The notes below the pieces were generated by a model, which worked only from the letters and a program-made list of their open reading frames with translations, had not been told where the DNA came from and did no database searches. 64,000 nt of DNA. Origin: Aeromicrobium choanae. Its GTDB lineage: Bacteria; Actinomycetota; Actinomycetes; Propionibacteriales; Nocardioidaceae. Below are positions 19,894 through 28,104 of the stretch, piece by piece; position 1 is the stretch's first letter, and each line of letters begins with the position of its first letter. Both the position numbers and the translations under genes were made by a program. The stretch spans positions 3,100,001 to 3,164,000 of the forward strand of contig NZ_LT796768.1 of the NCBI RefSeq assembly GCF_900167475.1, read 5' to 3'.

Positions 19894-22332
19894 TCACCAG
19901 CCGGCGCCGAAGCTGACGAACGAGGTGGGGCGGTCGCCGGTCGCCTCCGCGAGCGCGACGGCCGGGGCAGTGCCCGCCGCCATCAGGCGGTGCACGTCCT
20001 GCAGGACCTCGCAGGCCTCGTCGTCCGCGACGGCGGCGGGCGAGGCGATCACGCAGCGCGCACCGGCGTGGAGCCACGCGGTGACCATCCCCAACGACTC
20101 CTCGGCCCAGCGCTGCGTCGAGCGGCCGACCTCGCAGGCCGACAGGATCACGATCTGGGGCACCTCGGCGATCCGGTCGAGGTCGTATCCGAACAGGGGT
20201 CCGTCCTCCAGCAGCACGCCGGAGAACAGCGGGTTCTCGGCGGCGTGGCGACCATGCGCGGAGACGTGCAGGAGATCGACCCCGTCGGCGAGCCCGAGCG
20301 TGGCTCCCACGGTGGCCTCCGCGTCGGTGAGTGCGCTGGAGCCGGCCCAGCGGGCCGCCGACTGCTTGACCTCCTCCACGGCACGAGCGACGCCGGGACC
20401 GGCGACGAAGCCGGCACTGCGCGGCGGGTCAAGGTCGCGCGTGGCCAGCCATCGCGTGGCGGTGACCGGCACGGTCACGGGCCGGCCGGTGAAGCCCGGC
20501 AGCATCGACCACGGCAGACCAGACAGCAGTCCCGCCGGCGTGATCACGACGCGACGGTCTCCGAGGTGGGGAAGCACGGGATCGACCAGCAGCCGTGAGA
20601 GCTCCGCGAGGCGCCGGTCGCGTGAGCCGCGCACGGCCCGCTGCATCGCCGGCATCAGGGTGGCGGCCGCCATGTCGAGGTCGGCCTGCAGCCCGCCGAG
20701 CCGTTCGACGAAGGGCTCGTGCGGCCCGAGATCGAGCAGGACGGAGTCGCGGTCGGTGATCACGAGGGCGTGCACCCGGCGCCGGTCCCACAGGTAGCTC
20801 ACCAGCGCGTCACGGTCGCCGAGGGAAGCGGTCAACTCGGCGGGCTCGACCACGTCGCCGACCTCGCCCGAGCCACGTTCGAGCCAGGCGCGGTGCCGCA
20901 CCCGGTCGCGCAGGCGCTCCAGCTCCTGCGCCTCGGGGGAGTCCTCGTCGGGCTCCTCCACCGTCAGCTGGCGGATCTGGGTGAGGTCGGCGGCGGCGTC
21001 GGGGTCCACAGGCGGCCTCACGGGCACGACGCGGCTGGTCAGCTCGCGCGCCCGCTCGGACCACTCCAGCACGAGCGAGGGATCGCCCGAGGCGAGCGCC
21101 TCGCGGATGCCCGTCAGCGCCAGCGCGCGGCCGCTGCCCGCCACGCCGACCGCGAGGTCGAGGCTGCCGAACGACGACTGCCAGTCGTGCAGGAGGTCGA
21201 GTCCGCGGCGCAGGTGGGCGAGCGCCTCGCGCCGGCGCCCGCGCGCGAGCGAGCGCGCCGCCAGCGCCGACCGCTCCAGCAGCCGCTCGGTGAGGCCGTC
21301 CCGCTCGATCGTCCGCCCGCGCTTCAGCAGCACGGTCGCCCGGTCGAGGTCGCCGAGGACGGCCGCGAACCGTGCCGCGAGCAGGTCGAGCAGCTGGGCG
21401 AAGTGGTCGAGTCCGTGCCGCCGCAGGGCACCCGAGGTCGTCTCGGCCCGGTCGAGCCACGCCACGGTGGGCGGGGAGATCGAGGCCTCGGCGGCCAGCG
21501 CCACCGTGTCGGCGCGCAGCGCCCACCACTCGCTGCCCGTGCCGCGCAGGCGACGGGCCGCCTGCCGGGCCAGCCGGCGCGATCGGCGCGGGTCGCTGAA
21601 CAGCAGCACCCGCGCGGCGGTGGCCTCGCACTCGCCCTGGTGCTGGCGCAGACGTGCCTGGGCGAAGACGCGCGCCGCGGCGAGGATGAGGTCGACGGCC
21701 TCGTGGGTCTCGCCCGCGGCGAGCAGGGCCTCGGCGGTGTCCTGGTCGCACACGGCGGCGGCGACGGGGGAGAGGTCGGCCAGGTGCACGCGCGCCGCAT
21801 CCATCGCGGCCAGCGCCCCGACCAGGTCGCCACTCTGCAGTGCCGCGTAGCCGTCGTTGTGGCGCGCCTGGGCCCACCCGGTCTCGTCCCCGTCGGCGTC
21901 GAACAGCTCGGCCGCCTCGCGGAAGTCGCACCGGGCGCGAGCGAGGCGCCACTGCTGCAGGTGCAGCACACCGCGGTTCATCAGGGCGTTCGCGCGCGCC
22001 GTGCCCGTCAGCGCCGGGACCGCGAGGTCGTACAGGGCCGACGCCCGATCAGCCTCGCCCGCGTTCAGGTAGAGACCGGCCCGCTGACTGTGCACGAGCG
22101 CACGCACCGCGGGAGCCCGCGCCAGCCGGGCAGCCTCGTCGCACCACCGGAGCGCCTCCTGCGCATCGCCGAGGGTCGACTCGACGTGCGAGAGGTTGAC
22201 CAGGATCCGCACCTCCCGGTCGGGATCGGCGTTGCGCTCCAGCGCCGTCAGCAGCTGGCGCCGCGCCGTGCGGTAGCGACCGGCATCCATCGAGGCTCGG
22301 CCCCGCCGGTGCAGCTCAACGGCCGAGAGCAC
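19894..22332 (-). CDS. TPR-CHAT protein, caspase-like protease
   Basis: The 812-residue protein has an N-terminal array of TPR-like helical hairpins (roughly residues 1-400), a linker, and a C-terminal CHAT domain (roughly 520-812). The caspase-type dyad is complete: His693 in HVSAHG and Cys733 in LSACEVG. CHAT proteases are clan CD peptidases, related to separase and caspases; several bacterial ones cleave a partner protein after a signal. There is no signal peptide, so it is cytoplasmic. GTG 22332 is 6 bases past the S8 peptidase stop, so the genes are one operon. The nearby peptidase with repeated Arg-Gly sites is a plausible substrate. Confidence 0.93.
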   Translation of the reverse strand: MLSAVELHRRGRASMDAGRYRTARRQLLTALERNADPDREVRILVNLSHVESTLGDAQEALRWCDEAARLARAPAVRALVHSQRAGLYLNAGEADRASALYDLAVPALTGTARANALMNRGVLHLQQWRLARARCDFREAAELFDADGDETGWAQARHNDGYAALQSGDLVGALAAMDAARVHLADLSPVAAAVCDQDTAEALLAAGETHEAVDLILAAARVFAQARLRQHQGECEATAARVLLFSDPRRSRRLARQAARRLRGTGSEWWALRADTVALAAEASISPPTVAWLDRAETTSGALRRHGLDHFAQLLDLLAARFAAVLGDLDRATVLLKRGRTIERDGLTERLLERSALAARSLARGRRREALAHLRRGLDLLHDWQSSFGSLDLAVGVAGSGRALALTGIREALASGDPSLVLEWSERARELTSRVVPVRPPVDPDAAADLTQIRQLTVEEPDEDSPEAQELERLRDRVRHRAWLERGSGEVGDVVEPAELTASLGDRDALVSYLWDRRRVHALVITDRDSVLLDLGPHEPFVERLGGLQADLDMAAATLMPAMQRAVRGSRDRRLAELSRLLVDPVLPHLGDRRVVITPAGLLSGLPWSMLPGFTGRPVTVPVTATRWLATRDLDPPRSAGFVAGPGVARAVEEVKQSAARWAGSSALTDAEATVGATLGLADGVDLLHVSAHGRHAAENPLFSGVLLEDGPLFGYDLDRIAEVPQIVILSACEVGRSTQRWAEESLGMVTAWLHAGARCVIASPAAVADDEACEVLQDVHRLMAAGTAPAVALAEATGDRPTSFVSFGAGW

Positions 22333-22338
22333 GGGACC

Positions 22339-24057
22339 TCACTCCGGGTCGGTGAGGCGACCGATCGCGGCGATCGCCCTCTCCACGGCCTGCTCCGGAT
22401 CGTCGGCCGCTCCCTCGAGCGGGAGGTCCTTGACCAGCGCGGTCGCCAGCTGGGCGGCGAACACGGGCGCGGCGAACGACGACCCGCTCCACACCGCGAA
22501 GCCGCTGGCGAAGTCGTCGGGGTCGACGGTCTCGCGGGTGCGGCCCCGGAAGGTGGCGCGAGCGATCGGCTGGAGGCCGCCCTCGAACGGCGGGATCGTG
22601 CTGACGAGGGAGGCGCCCGGCCTGTACACGTGGACCCACGGACCGGTGTTCGTGAACATGGCGTCGGTGCGACCGTTCGGGTTCAGCGCTCCCACGGCGA
22701 CGATCGGCGTGGCGCGGGGATCGCGGCGCACGACCTCGTCGGCCGGGTCCTCCCACGGTCCGAAGGCCGCGGGGAAGAGGGGGCGCGACGTCGCGTCGTT
22801 GCCGGCCGCACAGACCACGGTCGTGCCGGTCCTGCCGATCAGGGCGAGCAGCTCGTAGAGGGTCGGGTCGAACTCCAGGTCGTACGGCGTCTCGTGGTAG
22901 TAGCCGAACGACAGGTTCAGCACGTCGAGGCTCAACCCGTTCTCGGCGCCGTCACCGGCGCGGACGAGCTGCGCGATGCGGATCAGGGCGGTGACGAAGT
23001 CGGACTCGGCGAGCGTGCCGTCGGAGTCCATGACGCGCCACCAGTGGATGTCGGCGTCGGGGCAGCCCTGGTGCAGGAGGCCCACGATGAACGTCCCGTG
23101 GCCCGAGGCGTCGTCGATGGAGCCGTCGAGCGGGCCGCTGACGTTGCCGAGCGTCTCGGGGTCGGTGGGCGCGTCGTCGCGACCGATGGTGACCCCGGCG
23201 ATCAGCTTCGTGCCGTCCTTGACGGCGCCGTTGGTGAACCAGGGGTGCTTGCCGCAACCGGAGTCCAGTACCCCGACCCGCGGGCGGCGCTGGCCGTCGG
23301 GATCGTCGGGGGAGCGGGTGGGGGCCGGGCCGACCCAGGCCACCGGCTGACGTCCGCCGGAGCCGACGTCGCCGTACGAGTCGACGGCCATGCTCGCACC
23401 CCGCGTGAACGGGGCTCCGCGCGTGAAGGGAGCGCCCCGCGTGAACGGAGCCCCGCGGGTGAACGGGGCCCCGCGCGTGAAGGGAGCGCCTCGCGTGAAG
23501 GGAGCGCCCCGGGTGAACGGCGCGCCCCGGGTGAACGGGCTGCTCTGCAGGACGTGGTCGAGGCCGATCCCGTGCAGCAGGTCGGTCCCCTTCTCAGGCT
23601 CTCGACCCAGGGCCAGAGCACGGGCCGCCTGGAGCAGCGACCAGGCGTCCGGCGGACGGGCGTGCGAGCGGGCCGTGGCGGAGATGACGACCCGGGCCAT
23701 CCCGACGCTGCCGGTGGTGGTGAGCCAGGGATAGCGCTCAGCGCGCTCCCGGCGCTCCTCCTCGGTCTCCTCGATCTGGATCCGCGGGTAGGTCTCGTCC
23801 TCGACGACCTGCCAGTTGAAGACCTCGGCGGCGTCCTTCAGCAGCTGGATCGCGGCATCGACGTCGACGAGCGTGGAGATGAGCAGCTTCGTCGAGAGAT
23901 ATGCGGTGGGGTGGGCCTCACGCCCACCGGGACCCACGGTGGCCTTGGAGGGGTCGAGGGTCGCGCCCTCGCGCGCGGCGACGCTCTCCAGCTCCTGCTC
24001 CCGCTCCCACGGGTCCTGCTCTTCCCAGCGCGGGGGCTCCTGGCCAGTCGGACGCAT
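22339..24057 (-). CDS. Subtilisin-like serine protease (S8) with PFTRGA repeats
   Basis: The 572-residue protein has an N-terminal region (~1-172), a 48-residue tract of eight PFTRGA repeats (~173-221), and a subtilase domain (~258-550) with the full triad: Asp265 (VGVLDSG), His320 (SGHGTF) and Ser527 (SGSSFAAP). No signal peptide is seen, which is unusual because most subtilases are secreted; it should act inside the cell. The N-terminal region could serve as an inhibitory or targeting module. GAGGAG supports ATG 24057. It is followed within 6 bases by the CHAT gene and preceded within 10 bases by the small beta-rich gene. The repeats may be the processing site. Confidence 0.92.
   Translation of the reverse strand: MRPTGQEPPRWEEQDPWEREQELESVAAREGATLDPSKATVGPGGREAHPTAYLSTKLLISTLVDVDAAIQLLKDAAEVFNWQVVEDETYPRIQIEETEEERRERAERYPWLTTTGSVGMARVVISATARSHARPPDAWSLLQAARALALGREPEKGTDLLHGIGLDHVLQSSPFTRGAPFTRGAPFTRGAPFTRGAPFTRGAPFTRGAPFTRGAPFTRGASMAVDSYGDVGSGGRQPVAWVGPAPTRSPDDPDGQRRPRVGVLDSGCGKHPWFTNGAVKDGTKLIAGVTIGRDDAPTDPETLGNVSGPLDGSIDDASGHGTFIVGLLHQGCPDADIHWWRVMDSDGTLAESDFVTALIRIAQLVRAGDGAENGLSLDVLNLSFGYYHETPYDLEFDPTLYELLALIGRTGTTVVCAAGNDATSRPLFPAAFGPWEDPADEVVRRDPRATPIVAVGALNPNGRTDAMFTNTGPWVHVYRPGASLVSTIPPFEGGLQPIARATFRGRTRETVDPDDFASGFAVWSGSSFAAPVFAAQLATALVKDLPLEGAADDPEQAVERAIAAIGRLTDPE
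23396..23539 (-). repeat. Eight tandem 18-bp units encoding PFTRGA
   Basis: Eight head-to-tail 18-bp units lie within the S8 peptidase gene. The DNA copies differ at several third codon positions, but every unit encodes the same hexapeptide. That points to selection on the peptide rather than recent DNA duplication alone. Confidence 0.95.
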
Positions 24058-24067
24058 CCGGTGCTCC

Positions 24068-24505
24068 TCAGATCTCGAAGGTGGGGGTCGCCAGCTCGGT
24101 GTCGCCCGAGAAGTAGATGCGGATCAATCCGGCCGGCAGCGCGTCGAACTCGAAGCGGCCGTCGGTGACGTCGGCGGTCCACGTCTGGTCGCCCGACGTG
24201 AGGCGCGCCTCGCTGGCCCCGGTGCCGGTGACCCAGCCGTCCACGCGTCGGGTGGTCTCGTCGACCTCGGCCACGCGCAGCAGGATGGACGTCTCGTCGT
24301 GGGAGAACTCGATCGTGATGACGCCCGAGCCTCGGGTGCCGACGAGCTCGGTGCTGCGGCCCAGCAGGCTCAGCAGCTCGTAGTCGGCGTCGAGGTTCTC
24401 CGCGGCGACCGCGGCGATCATGGCGTCGGTCAGGTGGGCGGGCGGTGGATCGAGCACCTCGTACATCGCTCGCAGGTTCGTGAAGATCGGATCGCGTTCG
24501 GTCAT
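24068..24505 (-). CDS. Small beta-rich protein of the sigma/S8/CHAT cassette
   Basis: The 145-residue protein has no named family that I recognise. The first ~50 residues are helical (FTNLRAMYEVLDPPPAHLTDAM), and the rest is strand-rich, ending in GRFEFDALPAGLIRIYFSG. That ending resembles the beta-sandwich of carboxypeptidase-regulatory-like domains. There is no transmembrane helix or cysteine. Its ATG (24505-24503) overlaps the sigma factor's TGA as ATGA, the usual place for an anti-sigma factor or sigma partner, though no zinc motif is seen. Because of the shifted sigma frame, the upstream sigma-2 frame now runs into this gene (see findings). Confidence 0.8.
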   Translation of the reverse strand: MTERDPIFTNLRAMYEVLDPPPAHLTDAMIAAVAAENLDADYELLSLLGRSTELVGTRGSGVITIEFSHDETSILLRVAEVDETTRRVDGWVTGTGASEARLTSGDQTWTADVTDGRFEFDALPAGLIRIYFSGDTELATPTFEI

Positions 24506-25051
24506 GACGTGGCCCCCTCGCCGGAGATGACGGACTTGAGCTTCTCGAGGCAGCGTCGGCGTGTCGGGCCGATGCTCCCCACGGGCATGCCCAGGTCCTC
24601 GGAGATGTGCTGGTAGTCGGGCCGGTCGTCGAAGCCGGTGGTTCTCGTCGGCCGAGACGGCCTCGGACTCGGCGGCGGGCGAGCTCGGCAGCGCAGGCGC
24701 CAGCAGCTCGTCGTCGACCGCGTCCTCGCGCCGGTTCCGTGAGGCGACCCGCCACGCCTGGCGGCGGGCCGTGATGATGAGCCACGACGAGACCGCACGC
24801 GGGTTGTCCACGCTGTCGGCCTTGCGCACGAGGGTCAGCCAGGTGAACTGGATGACGTCCTCGCACACGTCCTCGTCGAGTCGGTAGGCGCGCACCACGT
24901 GCCACAGCACGGGGGTCATCTCGCGCACGAGTTCGTCGATCGCTCCGCGGTCCCCGTCACGCCAGCGTGCGAAGGCCTCGCCGGAGCGGATCCACGGGCC
25001 GTCGTCGGATTCTGCTGGTTCGTGTGACTTTTCGCTGGTCACGAAGTTCAT
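24502..25051 (-). pseudogene. ECF sigma factor with out-of-frame deletion
   Basis: The frame from ATG 25051 encodes a clear sigma-2 domain (AIDELVREMTPVLWHVVRAYRL, EDVIQFTWLTLVRKADSV, SWLIITARRQAWRVA). It reaches SADENH at about 24638 and then loses similarity. The +1-shifted frame there supplies FDDRPDYQHISEDLGMPVGS, then TRRRCLEKLKSVI, the end of sigma-4, and stops at 24502 with ATGA overlap to the next gene. The start of sigma-4, roughly 20 residues, is missing at the junction (24634-24641). The simplest reading is a small deletion that broke the gene; an assembly error is possible. GTG 25060 is an alternative start. Confidence 0.72.
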
Positions 25052-25146
25052 TGTGCGCACATCCGGGACGAGGCAGGAAGGGGGCGCGCTGATACACGCG
25101 GTCGACGGACCGCCGGCAGGGCGGTGCTCGCTAGTAGCCTGTCGGG

Positions 25147-25578
25147 GTGCGACGACCCTCCCTCCTGCTGTCCGTGGTCCTCGGTCTCGCGACCCTGACG
25201 GGCTGTTCCGGCGGGGGTCCCTACTGCGACGCGGTCGACGACGGCCGCGAGTCGCTGGCCACCTTCGGCCAGCAGAACGACGCCGCGTTCGCCACCTACG
25301 CCGACGTCACGACGAAGGTCGCCCACGAGGCGCCCGAGGACATCGCGCAGGAGTGGACCGACATCGCCAAGGCGACCAAGAAGGTCGTGATCGCCCATCG
25401 CAAGGCCGACTTCGCGCTCGAGGACATGAAGAGCGAGGAGAAGGTGAACGCCCTGTCCCAGCAGGACATCGACCGGATCACCGCCGCCCACGAGGCCTTC
25501 AACGACACGAAGGCCCAGCGCGAGGACGTGGTCGAGCACGTGCACGACGAGTGCGGCATCGACCTGTCGAAGAAGTGA
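25147..25578 (+). CDS. Putative lipoprotein
   Basis: The 143-residue protein has a lipoprotein signal peptide: two Arg, a hydrophobic stretch, then the lipobox L17-T-G-C20. The mature part is helical and highly charged, with two further cysteines (YCDAV and DECGI) that could form a disulfide. It is probably anchored on the outer face of the membrane. The family is unknown. GTG 25147 starts the signal. It lies 10 bases before mihF, whose start codon follows GAGGAG. Confidence 0.8.
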   Translation: MRRPSLLLSVVLGLATLTGCSGGGPYCDAVDDGRESLATFGQQNDAAFATYADVTTKVAHEAPEDIAQEWTDIAKATKKVVIAHRKADFALEDMKSEEKVNALSQQDIDRITAAHEAFNDTKAQREDVVEHVHDECGIDLSKK

Positions 25579-25588
25579 GGAGTTGACC

Positions 25589-25909
25589 GTGGCCCTGCCC
25601 GACCTGACCGACGAACAACGCCGCGAGGCGCTGGCCAAGGCGGCCGCCGCCCGCCAGGTGCGTGCCGAGGTGAAGAACCGTCTGCGCCACTCCGGCGCGA
25701 GCGTCGCCGACGTGCTGGCCGAGGCCAAGCGCAACGAGGCCGTCGCCAAGATCAAGGTGCTCGACCTGCTCCAGAGCATCCCCGGCATCGGGAAGCTGAC
25801 GGCCCAGCAGATCATGGCCGACCTGAGCATCGCCGAGAGCCGCCGCCTGCGCGGCCTCGGCTCGAACCAGGCCAAGGGCCTCGTCGCCGAGATCGCCCGT
25901 CGTGGCTGA
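25589..25909 (+). CDS. mihF: Actinobacterial integration host factor
   Basis: The 106-residue nucleoid protein matches mycobacterial/streptomycete [30 protein letters not shown], then a helix-hairpin-helix-like [17 protein letters not shown]. It binds DNA without strong sequence preference and shapes the nucleoid. I chose GTG 25589 (ALPDLTDEQ), 6 nt after GAGGAG, over the TTG at 25583. It overlaps gmk by 8 bases, the usual mihF-gmk order. Confidence 0.96.
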   Translation: MALPDLTDEQRREALAKAAAARQVRAEVKNRLRHSGASVADVLAEAKRNEAVAKIKVLDLLQSIPGIGKLTAQQIMADLSIAESRRLRGLGSNQAKGLVAEIARRG

Positions 25910-26489
25910 AGGCGAGCGTGGCCGCCTGATCGTGCTGGCCGGGCCCACCGCGGTCGGCAAGGGCACGGTGGCGGCCTGGGTGCGCGAGCACCACCCCGAG
26001 ATCTGGATGTCCGTCTCGGCCACCACCCGGCCCGCGCGTCCGGGCGAGGTCGACGGACGGCACTACCACTTCGTCAGCCCCGAGGAGTTCGACCGCCTCA
26101 TTGCCGAGGACGGCCTGCTCGAGTACGCCACGGTCCACGGCGTCAATCGCTACGGCACCCCGCGCGCCGCCGTGGAGGAGAAGCTGGAGCAGGGCGAGTC
26201 GGTCCTGCTGGAGATCGACCTGCAGGGTGCGCGCCAGGTGCGCGAGCGGTTCCCGGAGGCGTTCCTGGTGTTCCTGGCGCCGCCCAGCTGGGACGAGCTG
26301 GTGAACCGCCTGGTCGGCCGGGGGACCGAGACCGAGGCCGAGCGGGAGCGCCGCCTGGCCACCGCGCGCGAGGAGCTGGCGGCGGTGTCGGAGTTCGACG
26401 CCACCATCGTCAACACCGAAGTCGAGGAAGCGGGGCGGGAGTTGGTAGACTTGTTCAGATCACGCCCGCCAGCCGACCCTGCCGGGTAA
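25902..26489 (+). CDS. gmk: Guanylate kinase
   Basis: The 195-residue kinase phosphorylates GMP to GDP. Its P-loop is [10 protein letters not shown], a slight variant of the usual GPSGVGKGT. The GMP-binding segment [21 protein letters not shown] and the EIDLQGA motif are intact. GTG 25902 overlaps mihF. It is followed 25 bases later by rpoZ, forming the conserved gmk-rpoZ-coaBC-metK block. Confidence 0.98.
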   Translation: MAEGERGRLIVLAGPTAVGKGTVAAWVREHHPEIWMSVSATTRPARPGEVDGRHYHFVSPEEFDRLIAEDGLLEYATVHGVNRYGTPRAAVEEKLEQGESVLLEIDLQGARQVRERFPEAFLVFLAPPSWDELVNRLVGRGTETEAERERRLATAREELAAVSEFDATIVNTEVEEAGRELVDLFRSRPPADPAG

Positions 26490-26514
26490 TCCTCGAAACT
26501 TCTGGAGATTCTGA

Positions 26515-26811
26515 GTGTCCACGACACGTTCTGCCGCCGAAGGCATCACCAACCCGCCGATCGACGACCTGCTCGAGAAGGCGGACTCCAAGTACAAGCT
26601 CGTCCTCTACAGCGCCAAGCGCGCTCGCCAGATCAACGCGTACTACTCCCAGCTCGGCGAGGGCCTGCTCGAGTACGTCGGCCCCCTGCTCGAGACCGAG
26701 GTCCAGGAGAAGCCCCTGTCGATCGCGCTGCGCGAGATCAACGCCGGCCTGCTGACCGTCGAGGACATCACCCCCGACGACGACGCGCCCGCGACCACCG
26801 ACGAGGCCTGA
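26515..26811 (+). CDS. rpoZ: RNA polymerase omega subunit
   Basis: The 98-residue omega subunit aids RNA polymerase assembly. It has the [18 protein letters not shown] and [12 protein letters not shown] segments of actinobacterial RpoZ and PLSIALREI near the C-terminus. GTG 26515 follows TGGAG. Confidence 0.97.
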   Translation: MSTTRSAAEGITNPPIDDLLEKADSKYKLVLYSAKRARQINAYYSQLGEGLLEYVGPLLETEVQEKPLSIALREINAGLLTVEDITPDDDAPATTDEA

Positions 26812-26824
26812 GCCTGACGCCGCG

Positions 26825-28027
26825 ATGAGTCGCATCGTCCTCGGGGTCACCGGCGGCGTCGCCGCCTACAAGGCGGCGCTGCTGCTGCGCCTGTTCACCG
26901 AGGCCGGGCACGACGTCCGCGTCGTGCCCACCGAGTCCGCGCTGGAGTTCGTCGGCGCCCCCACGTGGGAGGCCCTCTCGGGGAACCCGGTCCAGACCGG
27001 CGTGTTCGAGAACGTCCCCGAGGTGCCGCACGTGAAGCTGGGCCAGACGGCCGACCTCGTCGTCGTCGCCCCGGCCACGGCCAACACCCTCGCCCGCGCG
27101 GCGCACGGGCTGGCCGACGACCTCCTGACCAACACCCTGCTCACCGCCCGCTGCCCGGTCGTGATGGCGCCGGCCATGCACACCGAGATGTGGGAGCACC
27201 CCGCCACCGTGGCCAACGTCGCCACCCTGCGCGAGCGGGGCGTCCTGGTCATCGAGCCCGACTCCGGGCGCCTCACCGGCGCCGACACCGGACCCGGCCG
27301 GCTGCCCGACCCCGAGGCGATCCACGCGGTGTGCCTGCAGGTGCTGCAGGGCCGCCCGCGTGACCTCGCCGGCCAGCACGTCGTGGTCTCGGCCGGCGGC
27401 ACGCGCGAGTTCCTCGATCCGGTGCGCTTCCTGGGCAACCGCTCGTCGGGCCGCCAGGGGATCGCCCTCGCCGAGGCAGCCCTCGCCCGCGGCGCCTCGG
27501 TCACGCTGGTGGCCGCGAACGTGTCCGTCGACGTGCCCGCCGGCGCCGAGGTGGTGCGGGTCGTCACCACGTCCGAGCTGCGCGACGCGATGCTCAAGGC
27601 CGCCGAGTCGGCCGACGCCGTCGTGATGGCGGCCGCACCGGCCGACTTCCGGCCCGTCTCCTTCGCCGACGCGAAGATCAAGAAGCAGCCCGACGGCGTC
27701 GCGCCGTCGATCGAGTTGACCGAGAACCCCGACATCCTCGTCGAGCTCGTCCGCACGCGGTCCGGGCGCCGTCCGGTCATCGTCGGATTCGCCGCCGAGA
27801 CCGGCGACGCGAACGGCTCGGTGCTCGACCACGCCCGCGCCAAGATGGCCCGCAAGGGCTGCGACCTGCTCGTCGTCAACGACGTCGGCTCCGAGCGCAC
27901 GTTCGGCCAGCCCGACAACGAGGTCACCATCCTCACGGCCGAGGGGTCCGAGCATCCCGTGGCCCGCGCGGCCAAGTCCGAGATCGCCCACGCGATCTGG
28001 GACGCGGTCGTCCAACGGGTGGAATGA
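26825..28027 (+). CDS. coaBC: Bifunctional CoaBC (coenzyme A synthesis)
   Basis: The 400-residue fusion has an N-terminal FMN-dependent phosphopantothenoylcysteine decarboxylase (CoaC, ~1-180; VTGGVAAYKA) and a C-terminal CTP-dependent phosphopantothenate-cysteine ligase (CoaB, ~185-400; SAGGTREFLDPVRFLGNRSSG). The decarboxylase motif reads PAMHTEMW, with His where the canonical PxMNxxMW has Asn; I recall the same change in mycobacterial CoaBC. Two sequential steps of CoA synthesis are covered. ATG 26825 is 13 bases after rpoZ. Confidence 0.97.
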   Translation: MSRIVLGVTGGVAAYKAALLLRLFTEAGHDVRVVPTESALEFVGAPTWEALSGNPVQTGVFENVPEVPHVKLGQTADLVVVAPATANTLARAAHGLADDLLTNTLLTARCPVVMAPAMHTEMWEHPATVANVATLRERGVLVIEPDSGRLTGADTGPGRLPDPEAIHAVCLQVLQGRPRDLAGQHVVVSAGGTREFLDPVRFLGNRSSGRQGIALAEAALARGASVTLVAANVSVDVPAGAEVVRVVTTSELRDAMLKAAESADAVVMAAAPADFRPVSFADAKIKKQPDGVAPSIELTENPDILVELVRTRSGRRPVIVGFAAETGDANGSVLDHARAKMARKGCDLLVVNDVGSERTFGQPDNEVTILTAEGSEHPVARAAKSEIAHAIWDAVVQRVE

Positions 28028-28052
28028 ACCCGCCCCGTCATCACCCGCCCAC

Positions 28053-28081
28053 TACAGTCATCACGACGTCTGAGACGTCGT
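28053..28081 (+). promoter_or_regulatory. metK promoter region with palindrome
   Basis: A possible -10 TACAGT (28053-28058) is followed by the perfect inverted repeat ACGACGTC-TGA-GACGTCGT (28063-28081) at or just after the expected transcription start. No T-tract follows, so it is more likely an operator or a 5'-UTR hairpin than a terminator. It lies 23 bases before the GTG of metK. No SAM riboswitch consensus is seen. Confidence 0.5.
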
Positions 28082-28104
28082 AGCCACCAGCCAGAGAGGT
28101 AACC

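Noticed and set aside
23396-23539. Possible CRISPR-like array
   Set aside because: Units are 18 bp, contiguous without spacers, and encode an in-frame hexapeptide inside a protease gene.
20719-24168. 1149-codon open frame antisense to the CHAT and S8 genes, including a repeated ERGSAREG-like stretch
   Set aside because: The apparent repeat is only the complement of the PFTRGA units; both proteases on the other strand have complete catalytic motifs.
24630-24650. Programmed ribosomal frameshift in the sigma gene
   Set aside because: No slippery heptamer or stimulating structure was seen, and about 20 expected residues are missing, which a one-base slip would not explain.
24068-25060. A single 330-residue fused gene (sigma-2 plus small protein)
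   Set aside because: The middle part reads out of frame through the sigma-4 domain and is Arg/Pro-rich; the ATGA junction and sigma-4 remnant show two original genes.
28028-28104. SAM riboswitch before metK
   Set aside because: The leader is only ~40 nt after the likely start and has a simple palindrome, without any known SAM aptamer features.
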